The translations under genes and the position numbers were made by a program. A DNA stretch of 64,000 nucleotides, from positions 1,612,001 to 1,676,000 of the forward strand of contig CAWDDW010000003.1 in NCBI GenBank assembly GCA_963801185.1. Direction: 5' to 3'. Numbering within the stretch: the stretch's first letter is position 1; each line of letters begins with the position of its first letter. Shown piece by piece: positions 26,506 to 36,439 of the stretch. This DNA is from Palsa-601 sp963801185. GTDB lineage: Bacteria; Actinomycetota; Acidimicrobiia; Acidimicrobiales; Bog-793. Under the pieces are notes generated by a model. The model had not been told where the DNA came from. It did no database searches and saw nothing but the letters and a program-made list of their open reading frames with translations.

Positions 26506-27924
26506 TCACAGGCCGCCTTCCTGGCCGAGGCCGAGTCCCACTCCTCGCTCGGGCAGCCGCGCCCGCTCCAGCCCGGCGCCCTCCACCGCCGCGCGCAACA
26601 GGTGGCTCTCGAACCAACCTCTCGCCTCGACGAACGACGGGACCGCCCCGTCGAGGCACAGCACCTGACCAGGCGAGCCCCGGGCGATCACGTCGACCGG
26701 CAGCCGTCGCTCGCTTCGGGTCGAGAGTGTCGTGCGGTCCGGCGAGCGCCTCCCTATCAGACCGGGCAACCCCGGCAACCTGGAGCCCTCGCTCACCGAG
26801 ACGGTGCGCACCTCATGTTCCCCGGCGAGGAGGGACACCGCCTCGAGAGTTCGCGTGTCCCCGACGCCCCCGAAGATGAGCTTCGTGTTGAACAACCCCA
26901 AGAAACCCTCACCCAACCGCCCCCACCTCTCCGCCGCCTGCGACAGATCCTGCAAGCAGGCAAGCGTCATGACACCCTGACTGCCACCTTCGGCGACGAG
27001 GGCCGGAAGGTCGGGCAGCGGAGCGATGTTCGCCACCTCGTCGAGCGCGAGCAAGAGCGGGGGCCGGGAGTACGCGTAGCCGAGCTCTCCGGAGGCCGCC
27101 GCCCGGTACCCGGCTAGCCGAGCCTCGTTCAGGAGGCCGACAACGATGGGCGCGGTGCGGCGCTGCTCGTCGGAGCCGGAGCACACGTAGAGCGTCGACT
27201 CGCTTCGCACGAAGCGCTCGAAGTCGACCTGTTCTCCCTCGGTCGTGCCGAGCGCTCGCTCCGACCGGTACGCGGCGAGGATCGACGAGGCCGTCGACCA
27301 GATACCGCTCTGTTCCCGCTCCTCGGTGCTGAGGACTCCCTCCAAGGTGTCGAGGGCACGCTCTGTGTCCTCGCGGGCCAAGATCGCCCGCAACTCCTCA
27401 CCCTCGCGGCGGTCGACAGTGGACAAGAGCCGCGTCATCGACATCCCGCCGAGCGCCGCCGCGTGGAAAGCCGGTGCCAGCAGGGCCTCCGCCCGCTCGG
27501 TCCAGTGGACCGCCTCGCCCCGATCCGAGCCCGGCCTGGCGCACATGACCATCGTCCGGGCCGTCCGGAGCGCCCCGTCCCATTCGCGCGAACCGACGAG
27601 CGGTGACCAGGCGACGCGCGTCACGCCCTGTGGCGGGGGAGTGCGCCCGCTCGGGTCGAACAGTAGGCAATCGCCCACCCGTGAGCGGGCGCGGGAGGTG
27701 GTGAGTAGGACGTCGGGTTTCGTGGAGGTGGTGACCACGGCACCGCAAGCCGACAGCACGTTCGGTACCACGATGGACGATGTCTTCCCGCAGCGGGGTG
27801 GCCCTACGACGAGCACCCCCCGCTCGGGGGCGGCGAACGTAGGGACCGGCTGATGGCCGACGCCGAGCCGGATGCCGTAGCCATAGAGTGCCGACTCGCA
27901 TCTGAGTGCGTCGAGGGGGTCCAC
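26506..27924 (-). CDS. VirD4/TraG-type conjugal coupling ATPase
   Basis: 472 residues. Walker A is GPPRCGKT at residues 41-48, followed by SIVVPNVL and TKPDVLLTT as in TraG/VirD4 proteins; Walker B is LLLALDEVANIAPLPDLP, and the TLACLQDLSQAAERWG stretch matches the coupling-protein motif. No N-terminal transmembrane helices precede the P-loop, unlike plasmid VirD4, so it would be soluble or recruited. Coupling proteins bring relaxase-bound DNA to a type IV secretion channel. The relaxase lies 2.9 kb away on the opposite strand and no channel genes are visible. Confidence 0.83.
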   Translation of the reverse strand: MDPLDALRCESALYGYGIRLGVGHQPVPTFAAPERGVLVVGPPRCGKTSSIVVPNVLSACGAVVTTSTKPDVLLTTSRARSRVGDCLLFDPSGRTPPPQGVTRVAWSPLVGSREWDGALRTARTMVMCARPGSDRGEAVHWTERAEALLAPAFHAAALGGMSMTRLLSTVDRREGEELRAILAREDTERALDTLEGVLSTEEREQSGIWSTASSILAAYRSERALGTTEGEQVDFERFVRSESTLYVCSGSDEQRRTAPIVVGLLNEARLAGYRAAASGELGYAYSRPPLLLALDEVANIAPLPDLPALVAEGGSQGVMTLACLQDLSQAAERWGRLGEGFLGLFNTKLIFGGVGDTRTLEAVSLLAGEHEVRTVSVSEGSRLPGLPGLIGRRSPDRTTLSTRSERRLPVDVIARGSPGQVLCLDGAVPSFVEARGWFESHLLRAAVEGAGLERARLPERGVGLGLGQEGGL

Positions 27925-27969
27925 GCCCCGATCCGAGCACAGCCCGTTCCCGCTCGACCTACCGGGCGG

Positions 27970-28693
27970 TTACCGGACTCCTACCGAGTCCCCGGGTTGG
28001 AGGCGTCCGAGTTCGAGGAGGTACGAGCGCGAGCAGGCGTCGGCGAGGACAAGATCGTGTGTCGCGATCACGAGAGTGACTCCCGAGGCGGCCTCTACCT
28101 CCAGCAGGGCCATCACGAGTCTCTGGCTCTCGGCGTCGAGCTCCGCGGTCGCTTCGTCCGCGATGATGACGTCCGGGTGCATGGCGAGGGCCCGGGCAAC
28201 TGCGACCCGCTGGCGCTGGCCGCCCGAGAGGCTCGGTCACGAGTCTGTCGCTCGTGCCACCGAGCCCGACAGCATCGAGCGACGAGGTCACCCGCTGACG
28301 CATCTCACGCCCTTCGATCCCGCGAACCTGCAGTGTGAGTGCCACGTTCTCGGCCGCCGTCAGTCCTGGAGCAAGCCCGAGGGTCTGCGGCACGAACCCG
28401 ATCACGGGCACGGCCAGCTGGGGGACTATGCCCGCGCCGCCGCTAGGCACCGCCTCGTAGGAGACCGAGCCCGAATCCGGGCGGAGCACACCTGCCAGGA
28501 TCAGCAAGAGGGAGGTCTTGCCGGCACCTGACGGGCCTCTCACCGCCACGATGTCGCCGGGCTCCACGTCGAGCTCCACACCGTCGAGGAGGTCACGGTC
28601 GCCGAGGTGCAGGCGCAGGTCGCGGGCGACCAGCCGGAAGCCGCCCGTGCCCGTGCCCGTGCCGGTGCCTGCGTCGGCCGGCCCGAGGGTCAT
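27970..28693 (-). CDS. ABC exporter ATPase (MacB/LolD-like), frameshifted
   Basis: From ATG 28693, overlapping the previous stop as ATGA. Walker A is GPSGAGKTS in AVRGPSGAGKTSLLLILAG; the Q-loop lies in VIGFVPQTLG. An extra base near 28230 breaks the frame right at the signature; LSGGQRQRVAVARALA and the Walker B DVIIADEATAELD follow in the other frame to 27970. The Thr/Gly repeat near the N-terminus (TGTGTGTGG) comes from a 6-bp tandem repeat. Rejoined length is about 240 residues. With the next ATPase and the big permease it forms a three-gene export operon. Confidence 0.82.
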
Positions 28694-29634
28694 GATGGCG
28701 GCTCGGTGTGCGTCCGGGCCTCTGCGACGAGCCCCTCTTCGGAGACCGGGACGCGTAGCTCGATCCCGTCAGCGTGGCGCACGAGGCGCAAGAGCGTGTC
28801 GGGCGGGAGGACCTCGAGGATCTCGGGCGGTAGCTGGATGGTCCCGTCGCGGCCCACGACGGCGTACTGCGTACCGTGGCGGCCCTCTGTCCCGACCCGG
28901 CCGTCGCGGATGGTCACCGTGCGCGGAACCGTTGCGGCGAGAGCCGGATCATGGGTGACCATCACGATCGTGGCACCGCTGCCGGCGTGAAGGTCGTGGA
29001 GAGCCGCCGCGACGCGATCGCGCTCGGCCGGGTCGAGTTGGCTCGTGGGCTCATCGATGAGCAGCAGGCGCCCGCCGGCTGCCGCCCCGGTCGCGAGCGC
29101 CGCCAGCTGTTGCTCGCCGCCAGACAGTGTGCCGACCTGCCTGTCAGCACACGAGGTCAGCCCGAGAAGAGAGATGAGGTCGCCGACCGAGAGGAGCGGT
29201 GTCACATCGAGCGATCGGGCCCCCTCCGCAGCGAAGTGGATGTTCTCGAACACGGTCGCGTAGGGCAGGAGGTTCGCGATCGGATCCTGCAAGACGATGC
29301 CGACGTCCACTGCCCTGAAGCGCCGGAGCTCGGCGGCGTCCATGCGAGCGACGTCCCTGCCTCCTACGAGGACCTGGCCCGCCGAGGGCCGTAGGAGCCC
29401 GGCCATTATGCGAAGAAGCGTCGATTTCCCGGTTCCAGACGGCCCGAGGAGCGCCACCAGCTCGCCGGCGTCGATGTCGAGATCGACTCCCCGCAGGGCG
29501 ACGACGTCGGCGTCGGGGAGGTGGTAGAGGTGCACGAGGGAGATGCACTCGATGTCGAAGGGCGATCGCTGCGGCGCGGCGTCCTCGGCAGGTGTCGCCG
29601 TGAGGGTCGGCAGCTCTGCGTCGTAGGCGCTCAT
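28690..29634 (-). CDS. ABC exporter ATPase (MacB/LolD-like)
   Basis: 314 residues from ATG 29634, which overlaps the permease stop as ATGA; upstream extensions of the frame are antisense-like and were excluded. Walker A LGPSGTGKST, Q-loop IVLQDPIANLLPY, signature TLSGGEQQLAALA, Walker B LLLIDEPTSQLD and H-loop VMVTHDP are all present. An extra C-terminal segment of about 60 residues (VVGRDGTIQLPPEILEVLPP) looks like a small beta domain not usual in LolD. Two separate ATPases for one permease suggests a heterodimeric motor. Confidence 0.88.
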   Translation of the reverse strand: MSAYDAELPTLTATPAEDAAPQRSPFDIECISLVHLYHLPDADVVALRGVDLDIDAGELVALLGPSGTGKSTLLRIMAGLLRPSAGQVLVGGRDVARMDAAELRRFRAVDVGIVLQDPIANLLPYATVFENIHFAAEGARSLDVTPLLSVGDLISLLGLTSCADRQVGTLSGGEQQLAALATGAAAGGRLLLIDEPTSQLDPAERDRVAAALHDLHAGSGATIVMVTHDPALAATVPRTVTIRDGRVGTEGRHGTQYAVVGRDGTIQLPPEILEVLPPDTLLRLVRHADGIELRVPVSEEGLVAEARTHTEPPS

Positions 29635-32600
29635 CCCGCAAGCCTCAAGAGATCTGGGCGCACGCCTCGGATGAGGACGATGCTCGCCGCGACAGCCGCC
29701 ACCTCGAGCAGCACGAACATTGCGGCTCCGGTCGCGAGGACATCGAGCCAGGGCAGCCCGAGCTGGAGAGGCGGGCCGACCCGGCCCGGCGGGAACTCCG
29801 GCAGGAAGCGTAGAGCGAGGCTCGCCGAGAGGAGGGTGGCGACCGTGCCGGTCACGGCGCCGGTGAGGGAGATGACCGTCGTCTCCAACAGGAGGGATTG
29901 GAACAGCGTTCTTCGTGGGATGCCGACCGCGTCGAGGCCGGCGAACTCGATCCGGCGCTCCCGGGCGCCCGAGGCGATCGAGAACAACAGCGCAAGGAGA
30001 GCGAGCAGCGCCGCTCCTGCCGCTGCAAGTCCATAAAGATCGAAGCCGAACGACGGTCCCGACCGACCTATCGCCCCGAGCACGGTAGTGGCCCGCGCGA
30101 CGGACAAGACCTTGATGCCACGTTGGGCGAACCTGGACAGCAGGGCATGCGAGGGAGCCCGTTTGCACCAGATCTCGAGCGAGGCACCCTCTATCGGAGA
30201 GGCTTGCTCGCGCTCCGCGAACCCGAGGTCGATCATGGAGGCGTTGCCGCCCACCGCGGGAATTGCCGTCGCGAGCGCAACCGGCCGGGCTGGCAACTCG
30301 GCGCCGTCCAAGCCGATTGCCAAGACCTGGGTCTGACCGGGCGTGGAGTCGAGCGCCACCGCCGCGCCCGTCGCGACTGCCGGCAGGGTCCGCGGGAGGT
30401 CCACCGGCGAGAAGCTCGCCGATCCGTTCGAGTTCGTGAGGTTGGCCAGCAGGTCGAGCCCACCGGCGGTCGGTGTCGATGTCGCCGCGTTGGCGCCCTG
30501 CCAGTACCCAAGGCGACTGAAGCCCATGGCGGCCCGAGTCCCCTTGGTGCCGGTCACCGAGGAGACCGAGATCAGGCGGAACTGATAGGCCTTAGCGAGC
30601 TCGACCTGCGAAGCGATCGCCTGTCGCCGCGCGGCGGTGCTGTGACGCGGGGCGACGGTCTTACCGTTCCAGCCGAGCAGGAACTCGTCGAGCCGGCAGC
30701 CCGACGGGCACACGAAGCCGATGCCAGTCGAGTAGACGTGGGTCCCCGGCCGAAGGTTGCCAAGATCGACTGACGTCTCGGTCTGGCCGTGCTCGTCGAA
30801 GAGCACGACCTGGAGTTGAGGCGGGGGCACGAGGTTCACCGAGGTGCTGATGGCGACGTCGAGCCGATCACCTGGCGCCACCAGACGCTCGGGCGGGACC
30901 TTCGGGCTCATCAGGTGGGCGACCGTTCGTGCGGAGTCTGGCGACAGGCCCTTCGGCCACGAGGCGATGGCAGCCATACGCGAGCTGTCGACGGCGAGCG
31001 TCGTCCCGTCCGAGGCCTTGGTCTCGGCGGCCGCCATGGCTTCGGTACCGCTCCGATCCGCCTGACGGACTGCCGTCAGCAGGTTCACGCCTGGCCCGGT
31101 CTCGACATGCAGCACGACCGGAGCTTCCGATAGAGAATTCGGCCTGAGTGGCGTGGTTGCGGCCTGCGACCGCGAGCCCTGCGACCCCGAACACGAGGAG
31201 ACCGGTGGCTATCACGGGGATGAGCACTTGGCGGGCGAGGGTGGCCGAGCGCGCGAGCTGTCTCGACGCGAGGGTTATGGCTACAGCCCTTGACCAGGTC
31301 GACACACGCACCACGAGCCCAGCGGCAAAGGGCAGGAGCCGGGCCGCGAGGATCGCCGCTCCGAGCGCCACAAGGCCCGGGCCGACGTATGAGACAGGCC
31401 CGACGGTCGCCTGAGAGTGCCCGCTCTGGCCGATGAGCGCGGCGACGCCCGCCGCCGCGAGGGCGAGACCGAATGCGTCGAGGAGCGCTGCGTGGCGAGA
31501 CCTGCGTTGCTTGGCGGCTGTCGAGCTTCGAGCTTGCACTTCCGCTGGCGCCGTTGCTGCCTACCTCGCCCCTCAAGGTGAACAGGCTTCTGGACGCGAT
31601 CGTGGCCGATACGAGGCCGGCAGCACCGCCGGTCAGTGCTGCCCCGAGAGCGAGGGAGTCGACGCGGGTGCTCGCCGATGGACCGAGTACGTGTCGGTCG
31701 ACGACGGACAAGAGGATGTAGGTGAGCCCCACGCCGATGGGCAACGCGACGACGAGAAGGACGAACGGCTCCCGCAGGGCCAACCTCGCGATCCGACGTC
31801 GGGGAAGTCCCCGCAGCTGTGCCACCCGGACGTCGGGCTCCCGCATCACGCTCGTGGCCCGCGCGACGGCGTAGAGGACGAGGAGTGCCAACAAGACGAG
31901 CTGGAGCGAGATCAGGGCGACGATCGTCCTAGCGAAGTGCTCCTCGGATTCGGCCTGCCCGATTACGGTCGGCAGGAGAGTCGCGGCGACGATGCTCGAT
32001 GATCTCGCGCTCGAGCTCGCGCTCGATTGCAGACGGCTCTGCCACTTGTTCAGTGAACCGACGAGCATCGGGATCGACGACGAGTCGACCGTCGTCGTCC
32101 TGAGCGGCAATTGGACGTAATCGGACGCCGCGATCGACGATGCGAGCGCGGTCGCTCCCGCGACGGTCATGAAGCCGTCGTCGAAACGTGGCACCGTCGG
32201 AGAGCCGGTCCCGAAGGGGAAGAAGATCCCGTCCCACCAGTAGGGAGCTGACGGATTCGGGAGCATGTACAGCGCCGACACTCGCAGTATTTTCGTCTTG
32301 GGGCTGCTCTTCGCCGATGTGCTCGGGGTGCCCTTTGTGACGATCGGGTGTAGGAGCCCGCCGACGTGGACGCCGATCGCCTGCGCCGTCCGGCTGCTGA
32401 TCGCCACTTGACCGGGAGCTGTCGGACATGTCCCGCTCACGAGGTGAAGGTGGGCACAGACGCCGGTGCGCGAGACGAAGTCGATGCGGCCAATGGATTG
32501 GGTGGCCGCCAGGTCGAGCGTCGCCGTCATGTCGATGGTGAGGATCGGGGCGCCGTAGCGGTCCGAGCCTGAGGCGCCTTCGCCGCCCGGCACAGTCGCC

Positions 32601-32899
32601 GCTGCAGCGAGGAGCTGCGCCGGTGTGACAGACCGGTTGGGAGCGGCCGACAAGGTAACGCCCGTGTCGACCGGCGGCGCCTGCCCGAGCGCTGCCGAGA
32701 CGAGGGACTGGTCCGCCGCCCGGAGGTAGATCGGCCCGGCCGTGGCAGCCATGATCGCCGCCACGGCAACAACGAGGAACATCGCGGATGACCCTGCCCG
32801 CCATTTCAGGCTTCGCCAGATGAGCAGTGGCTCGAGCTTGCCCCGTCCCGGCCGCCCGTCGCTGCGCGAGGCCGTCGTTTGGTCACAGACTTGTAACAT
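29631..32899 (-). CDS. Large FtsX/MacB-type ABC permease, two frameshifts
   Basis: Three overlapping frames make one protein of about 1,090 residues. Frame 1 starts near ATG 32899 and holds the N-terminal helix (MFLVVAVAAIMAATAGPIYL), a large extracytoplasmic domain and an FtsX core (FARTIVALISLQLVLLALLVL, then LALREPFVLLVV). Near 31530 it passes to LLDAFGLALAAAGVAALIG; near 31120 a second shift leads to VVLHVETGPGVNLLTAV. The last frame has another extracytoplasmic domain and a second FtsX core ending at 29631. Such exporters move lipids, peptides or lipoproteins outward; the substrate is unknown. Overlapping ATGA junctions tie it to both ATPases. Confidence 0.78.
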
Positions 32900-33010
32900 A
32901 CGAGCTGGCTCGGTATTGGGACAAGGGCAGCCCTTCGAGGCAGCCACCCGAGGCGGCCCTTCGAGGCAGCCATTCGTGACGAGATTGGCCCGGGATGGTA
33001 AGCAAAGGTC

Positions 33011-34558
33011 ATGCTCGTCCCTCTCACGATCTCGGACTTCCTCGACCGATCCGCCCTCGTGTACCCCGATCGTGTCGCCGTCGTCGATGAGCCCGGGACG
33101 CCGGGCAACTTCGGGCGGATGACCTATGGCGCGCTCGAGGCCCGTGCCCTGGGCATGGCGGCCGCGCTCGACGATCTCGGCGTGCCGGTCGGGGGGCGTG
33201 TCGGGATCGTGAGCCCCAACTCGGCGAGGTTCATGATCGCTTTCTTCGGCGTGAGCGGTTCGGGGCGAGTGCTCGTGCCTATCAACTTCCGGCTGAACGC
33301 GAGCGAAGTCGGCTACATCGTCGAGCACTCGGGCACAGACGTCCTGCTTGTTGACGCGGAGGTGGACGGCCCACTGTCAGAAGTCGGGGCCCGCCACCGG
33401 ATCGTTCTCGACGGTGCCAACGACGCCGCTTTGTTCGGCGAGATCCCCGCCGGCCGTGAGCCGAAGGGTTGGGCGCCCGACGAGAACGCCACGTGCTCGG
33501 TCAATTACACCTCGGGTACCACGGCCCGGCCGAAAGGCGTCGAGCTCACACACCGCAACTGCACGTTGAATGCCATGGCGTTCGGCTGGCACACGACGAT
33601 CACAGATCGCGACGTGCTCTTGCACACCCTGCCCATGTTCCACTGCAACGGCTGGGGGATGCCCTATGCCGCCACCGGCATGGGTGCTCGCCACATCGTG
33701 CTCCGGAAGGTCGACGGCGAGGAGATCCTCCGCCGCGTCGAGTCAGAGGGAGTGACCCTCATGTGCGGCGCGCCGGCGGTGGTGGCGGCGATCCTGACGG
33801 CTGCCGAGGCTCGTTCGGAGCGGGGCGAGCAAATCCCCGGGCGAGATCGCGTGCGCATCGTCGTTGCCGGGGCCCCTCCGCCGAGCCGCGTGATCGAGCG
33901 CGTCGAGACGGAGCTCGGATGGGAATTCATCCAGATCTACGGCCTGACCGAGACGGCGCCCCTCCTGACGATCAATCGCGCGCCCCTCGAGTGGGACGGC
34001 CTCGGCTCTGCCGAGAGGTCGAAGAACCTCTCGAAGGCAGGAGTTCCTGCGATCGGGGTCCGCATGGGCGTAGACGAGGAGGGTGAAGTGCTCGCTCGAT
34101 CGAACCATGTCTTCGAGGGCTACTGGAACCAACCTGAGGAGTCTGCCAAGGTCCTTGTCGACGGCTGGTTTCGCACCGGCGACGGCGGGAATCTCGATGG
34201 CGCCTACGTGGTCATCGCTGACCGGAAGAAAGACGTCATCATCACCGGAGGCGAGAACGTCTCTTCGATCGAGGTGGAGGACGCGATCTACAGCCATCCC
34301 GCCGTCGCGGAGGTTGCCGTTATAGGCGTCCCGGACGACAAATGGGGCGAGACCGTGAAGGCTCTCGTCGTGTTGCGACCCGAGATGGAGTTGAGCGAGA
34401 GGGACCTGATCGCGCACTGCCGATCCACGCTCGCGCACTTCAAGTGTCCGACATCGGTCGAATTCCGCGACGAACTGCCGCGGACCGCGACTGGCAAATT
34501 GCAGAAGTTCAAACTGCGCCAGAACTATTGGGCAGGGCGTGAGCGGCTAGTCAACTGA
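33011..34558 (+). CDS. Fatty-acyl-CoA synthetase (AMP-binding, FadD-like)
   Basis: 515 residues. Adenylation motifs are in order: NYTSGTTARPKGVELTHRN (P-loop, about residue 160), YGLTETAP, GWFRTGDGG, DRKKDVIITGGENVSSIEVED, and the C-terminal lysine in LPRTATGKLQKF. It activates a carboxylic acid to acyl-AMP and then acyl-CoA. The size and motifs fit the medium/long-chain FadD group; the chain length is not readable. It diverges from the ABC permease with about 110 bp between starts. Confidence 0.88.
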   Translation: MLVPLTISDFLDRSALVYPDRVAVVDEPGTPGNFGRMTYGALEARALGMAAALDDLGVPVGGRVGIVSPNSARFMIAFFGVSGSGRVLVPINFRLNASEVGYIVEHSGTDVLLVDAEVDGPLSEVGARHRIVLDGANDAALFGEIPAGREPKGWAPDENATCSVNYTSGTTARPKGVELTHRNCTLNAMAFGWHTTITDRDVLLHTLPMFHCNGWGMPYAATGMGARHIVLRKVDGEEILRRVESEGVTLMCGAPAVVAAILTAAEARSERGEQIPGRDRVRIVVAGAPPPSRVIERVETELGWEFIQIYGLTETAPLLTINRAPLEWDGLGSAERSKNLSKAGVPAIGVRMGVDEEGEVLARSNHVFEGYWNQPEESAKVLVDGWFRTGDGGNLDGAYVVIADRKKDVIITGGENVSSIEVEDAIYSHPAVAEVAVIGVPDDKWGETVKALVVLRPEMELSERDLIAHCRSTLAHFKCPTSVEFRDELPRTATGKLQKFKLRQNYWAGRERLVN

Positions 34559-34687
34559 GTACAGAGCCCAAGTGATTCAAGGGTTATCTGGGATTCGTCG
34601 TTGCTGGGCGGTCGCTCTCACCCGATCGAGTCGCCTACGAAACGCCACCGTTTTCAAGGCTCTCGCGATGCGCCCCGAGCACAATGC

Positions 34688-34716
34688 TTGATTTTCTCCC
34701 GGATTTCCTCTTGTAT
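34688..34716 (+). promoter_or_regulatory. Candidate promoter of the HU gene
   Basis: TTGATT (34688-34693) and TTGTAT (34711-34716) are 17 bp apart in an AT-richer patch of the 188-bp gap upstream of HU. The -10 match is weak; a second possibility is the adjacent GGATAAG. Confidence 0.35.
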
Positions 34717-34752
34717 GGATAAGACTTCTATGCGTCCACCCAGGAGGTGACG

Positions 34753-35370
34753 GTGAACAGAACAGAGCTCATCGAACGAGTGAGCGAAGCGTCAGGCATG
34801 AGCCGCCGCCACGCTGAGGCAGCCATCGAGCACACGATCCACGCGATCACTTCCGCAGTCCGCGGAGGCGACCCCGTCCGGATCACGGGCTTTGGTACGT
34901 TCCGGCTGCGCGAGCGTGCCGCTCGTTTGGGGCGCAATCCTCAGACAGGTGCAGCAGTCCGGATCAAGGCTTCGAAGGGCATTGCCTTCTCGCCAGGTGC
35001 AACCCTCAAGGCCCAGCTGAACTCGCGTGGCCTGCTGCCGAGGCCGGCGGCGACTGTTGTCGCCGCTGCTCCGGCGAAGAAGGCTGCTCCGGCGAAGAAG
35101 GCTGCCGCAAAGAGGGCTCCTGCGAAGAAGGCTGCAGTCAAGAGGGCTCCGGCGAAGAAGGCCGCTCCCGCCAAGAGGGCTCCGGCCAAGAAGGCTGCGG
35201 TCAAGAGGGCTCCGGCCAAGAAGGCTCCGGCCAAGAAGGCCGTCGCCAAGAGGGCTCCGGCCAAGAAGGCTCCGGCCAAGAAGGCCGTCGCCAAGGCTCC
35301 CGCCCGTAAGGCAACCGCTGCAAAGTCGACGGCTCGCAAGGCTGTCAAGAAGGCAGCCAAGAAGCGCTGA
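34753..35370 (+). CDS. hupB: HU-family nucleoid protein with Lys/Ala-rich tail
   Basis: 205 residues. GTG 34753 is preferred because a perfect AGGAGG (34742-34747) lies 5 nt upstream; the GTG at 34747 overlaps that site. Residues 1-90 are the HU DNA-bending domain (NRTELIERVSEASGMSRR; ITGFGTFRLRERAARLGRNPQTG). Residues from about 100 are the actinobacterial histone-H1-like tail of KKA, KRAPA and KKAPA units. The tail is encoded by near-identical DNA repeats and could vary in length between strains. A strong hairpin terminator follows. Confidence 0.93.
   Translation: MNRTELIERVSEASGMSRRHAEAAIEHTIHAITSAVRGGDPVRITGFGTFRLRERAARLGRNPQTGAAVRIKASKGIAFSPGATLKAQLNSRGLLPRPAATVVAAAPAKKAAPAKKAAAKRAPAKKAAVKRAPAKKAAPAKRAPAKKAAVKRAPAKKAPAKKAVAKRAPAKKAPAKKAVAKAPARKATAAKSTARKAVKKAAKKR
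35090..35340. repeat. DNA repeats encoding the HU tail
   Basis: Imperfect 12-30 bp tandem units of the GCTCCGGCCAAGAAG type, including a near-exact duplication around 35215-35290 (AKKAPAKKAVAKRAP units). Confidence 0.8.
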
Positions 35371-35383
35371 TCTGGTTGGGGGG

Positions 35384-35423
35384 CGAACCCCGGTGACCGG
35401 AGAAGTCCGGTCGCCGGGGTTCG
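35384..35423 (+). terminator. Strong hairpin terminator of the HU gene
   Basis: The arms 35384-35400 and 35407-35423 pair over 17 bp with one G-U pair and a 6-nt loop (AGAAGT). It lies 13 nt after the stop and has no U-tract, the usual actinobacterial form. Confidence 0.85.
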
Positions 35424-35492
35424 TTCGCGCTCGGGAACCAGTTGGCCAGCGGCCTCAGGCCGTCGGTGACCTCCTGAGCTGCCGCATCTCTG

Positions 35493-36236
35493 TCAGAGGC
35501 GGTCGATGCGCTTGAAGGCCTCGCCGGCGGGGAACCCGGCGAGCGCGCCGAGTTCCCCGAGCCGGCCGGTGATGTGGCTGCGGAACTCCCTCACCTCGGG
35601 GTCGCTCTCGTCGGGCGCTTGATCGGCCGCGATTCCCATCGTCGAGCGCAGCTGGCTCCTGTGCGCGAAGAGCGCCTGGACCTTGTTCTCCACGAAGCCC
35701 GCCACGTCCTCGACGTGATCGGGCTCGTCCGCTTCGAACAAGAGCAGCGTCGCGGGCCGATGCGGCTCAGTGCCGAGCTCGGGGAAGAAGAGCGGGTCAC
35801 GAGCGGCCACGATCCCGTCCGTGACGAGGAATCCCGCGTTGCGATGATCGGGATGGAGGCGGTACCGCTTCCATGGATCGTGCCCGAGCACCACGGTCGG
35901 GCGGATCCGGCGGATCCACGCCGCCACCTCGAAGCGCTGTCTCAGGCCGGACTCGAGCTCGCCGTCCGGCCACCCGAGGAACACGACGTCGCCCTTGCCG
36001 CCGAGGGCCCGGGAAGCAGCGCGCTGTTCCACGCGCCTGAGCGCCACCAGCTCCGCCGGGTCCTGGACAGGGTCCCAAGAGCCCTTCGACCCGTCCGTGC
36101 AGACGAGGTGGTGGATCTCGCAGCCGGCGGCGGCCCACTTGGCGAGGGTCCCACCGCAGCCGAACTCGATGTCGTCAGGGTGTGCGCCGACGGCAAGCGC
36201 GACTGCGGGCGTCGCCAGGTTCGTAGTGACCGACAT
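35493..36236 (-). CDS. PIG-L-family N-acetylglucosaminyl deacetylase (MshB/Mca-like)
   Basis: 247 residues from ATG 36236 (MSVTTNLATP). The zinc motif AHPDD is at residues 18-22 and the third ligand region is RYRLHPDHRNAG; TDGSKGSWDP is typical of the mycothiol-linked branch. Relatives deacetylate GlcNAc-inositol (MshB) or cleave mycothiol S-conjugates (Mca); the sequence alone does not decide. Coding-like sequence upstream of the start is not needed for the fold. Confidence 0.85.
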   Translation of the reverse strand: MSVTTNLATPAVALAVGAHPDDIEFGCGGTLAKWAAAGCEIHHLVCTDGSKGSWDPVQDPAELVALRRVEQRAASRALGGKGDVVFLGWPDGELESGLRQRFEVAAWIRRIRPTVVLGHDPWKRYRLHPDHRNAGFLVTDGIVAARDPLFFPELGTEPHRPATLLLFEADEPDHVEDVAGFVENKVQALFAHRSQLRSTMGIAADQAPDESDPEVREFRSHITGRLGELGALAGFPAGEAFKRIDRL

Positions 36237-36439
36237 GCCGGGCACGCTATCTGCCGCGCGGCTGGTGCTTCCCGCTGCGCGGGCTGCGCCTCCTCGCGCC
36301 TCCACGGCTAGGTGTCGCGCCTTCCATGCCCGCACGGCGCATTACGCGCGCCGCGCGCGACGCGTTGGGCGGGGGAGCTCGGCGAGCAGGCGTTGGCGGC
36401 AGCGTGCGGGCGAGAACGCCTTCGCAGCAAGCCCGAAGT
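36237..36439. other. Intergenic stretch with REP-like palindrome
   Basis: No gene is seen. The 54-bp segment 36313-36366 shares about 70% identity with 4585-4638, including a stem-loop around ATGCCC and GGCGCAT. Confidence 0.4.

Noticed and set aside
32900..33328. N-terminal extension of the ABC permease frame
   Set aside because: It is antisense to the start of the acyl-CoA synthetase gene and has no membrane-protein character.
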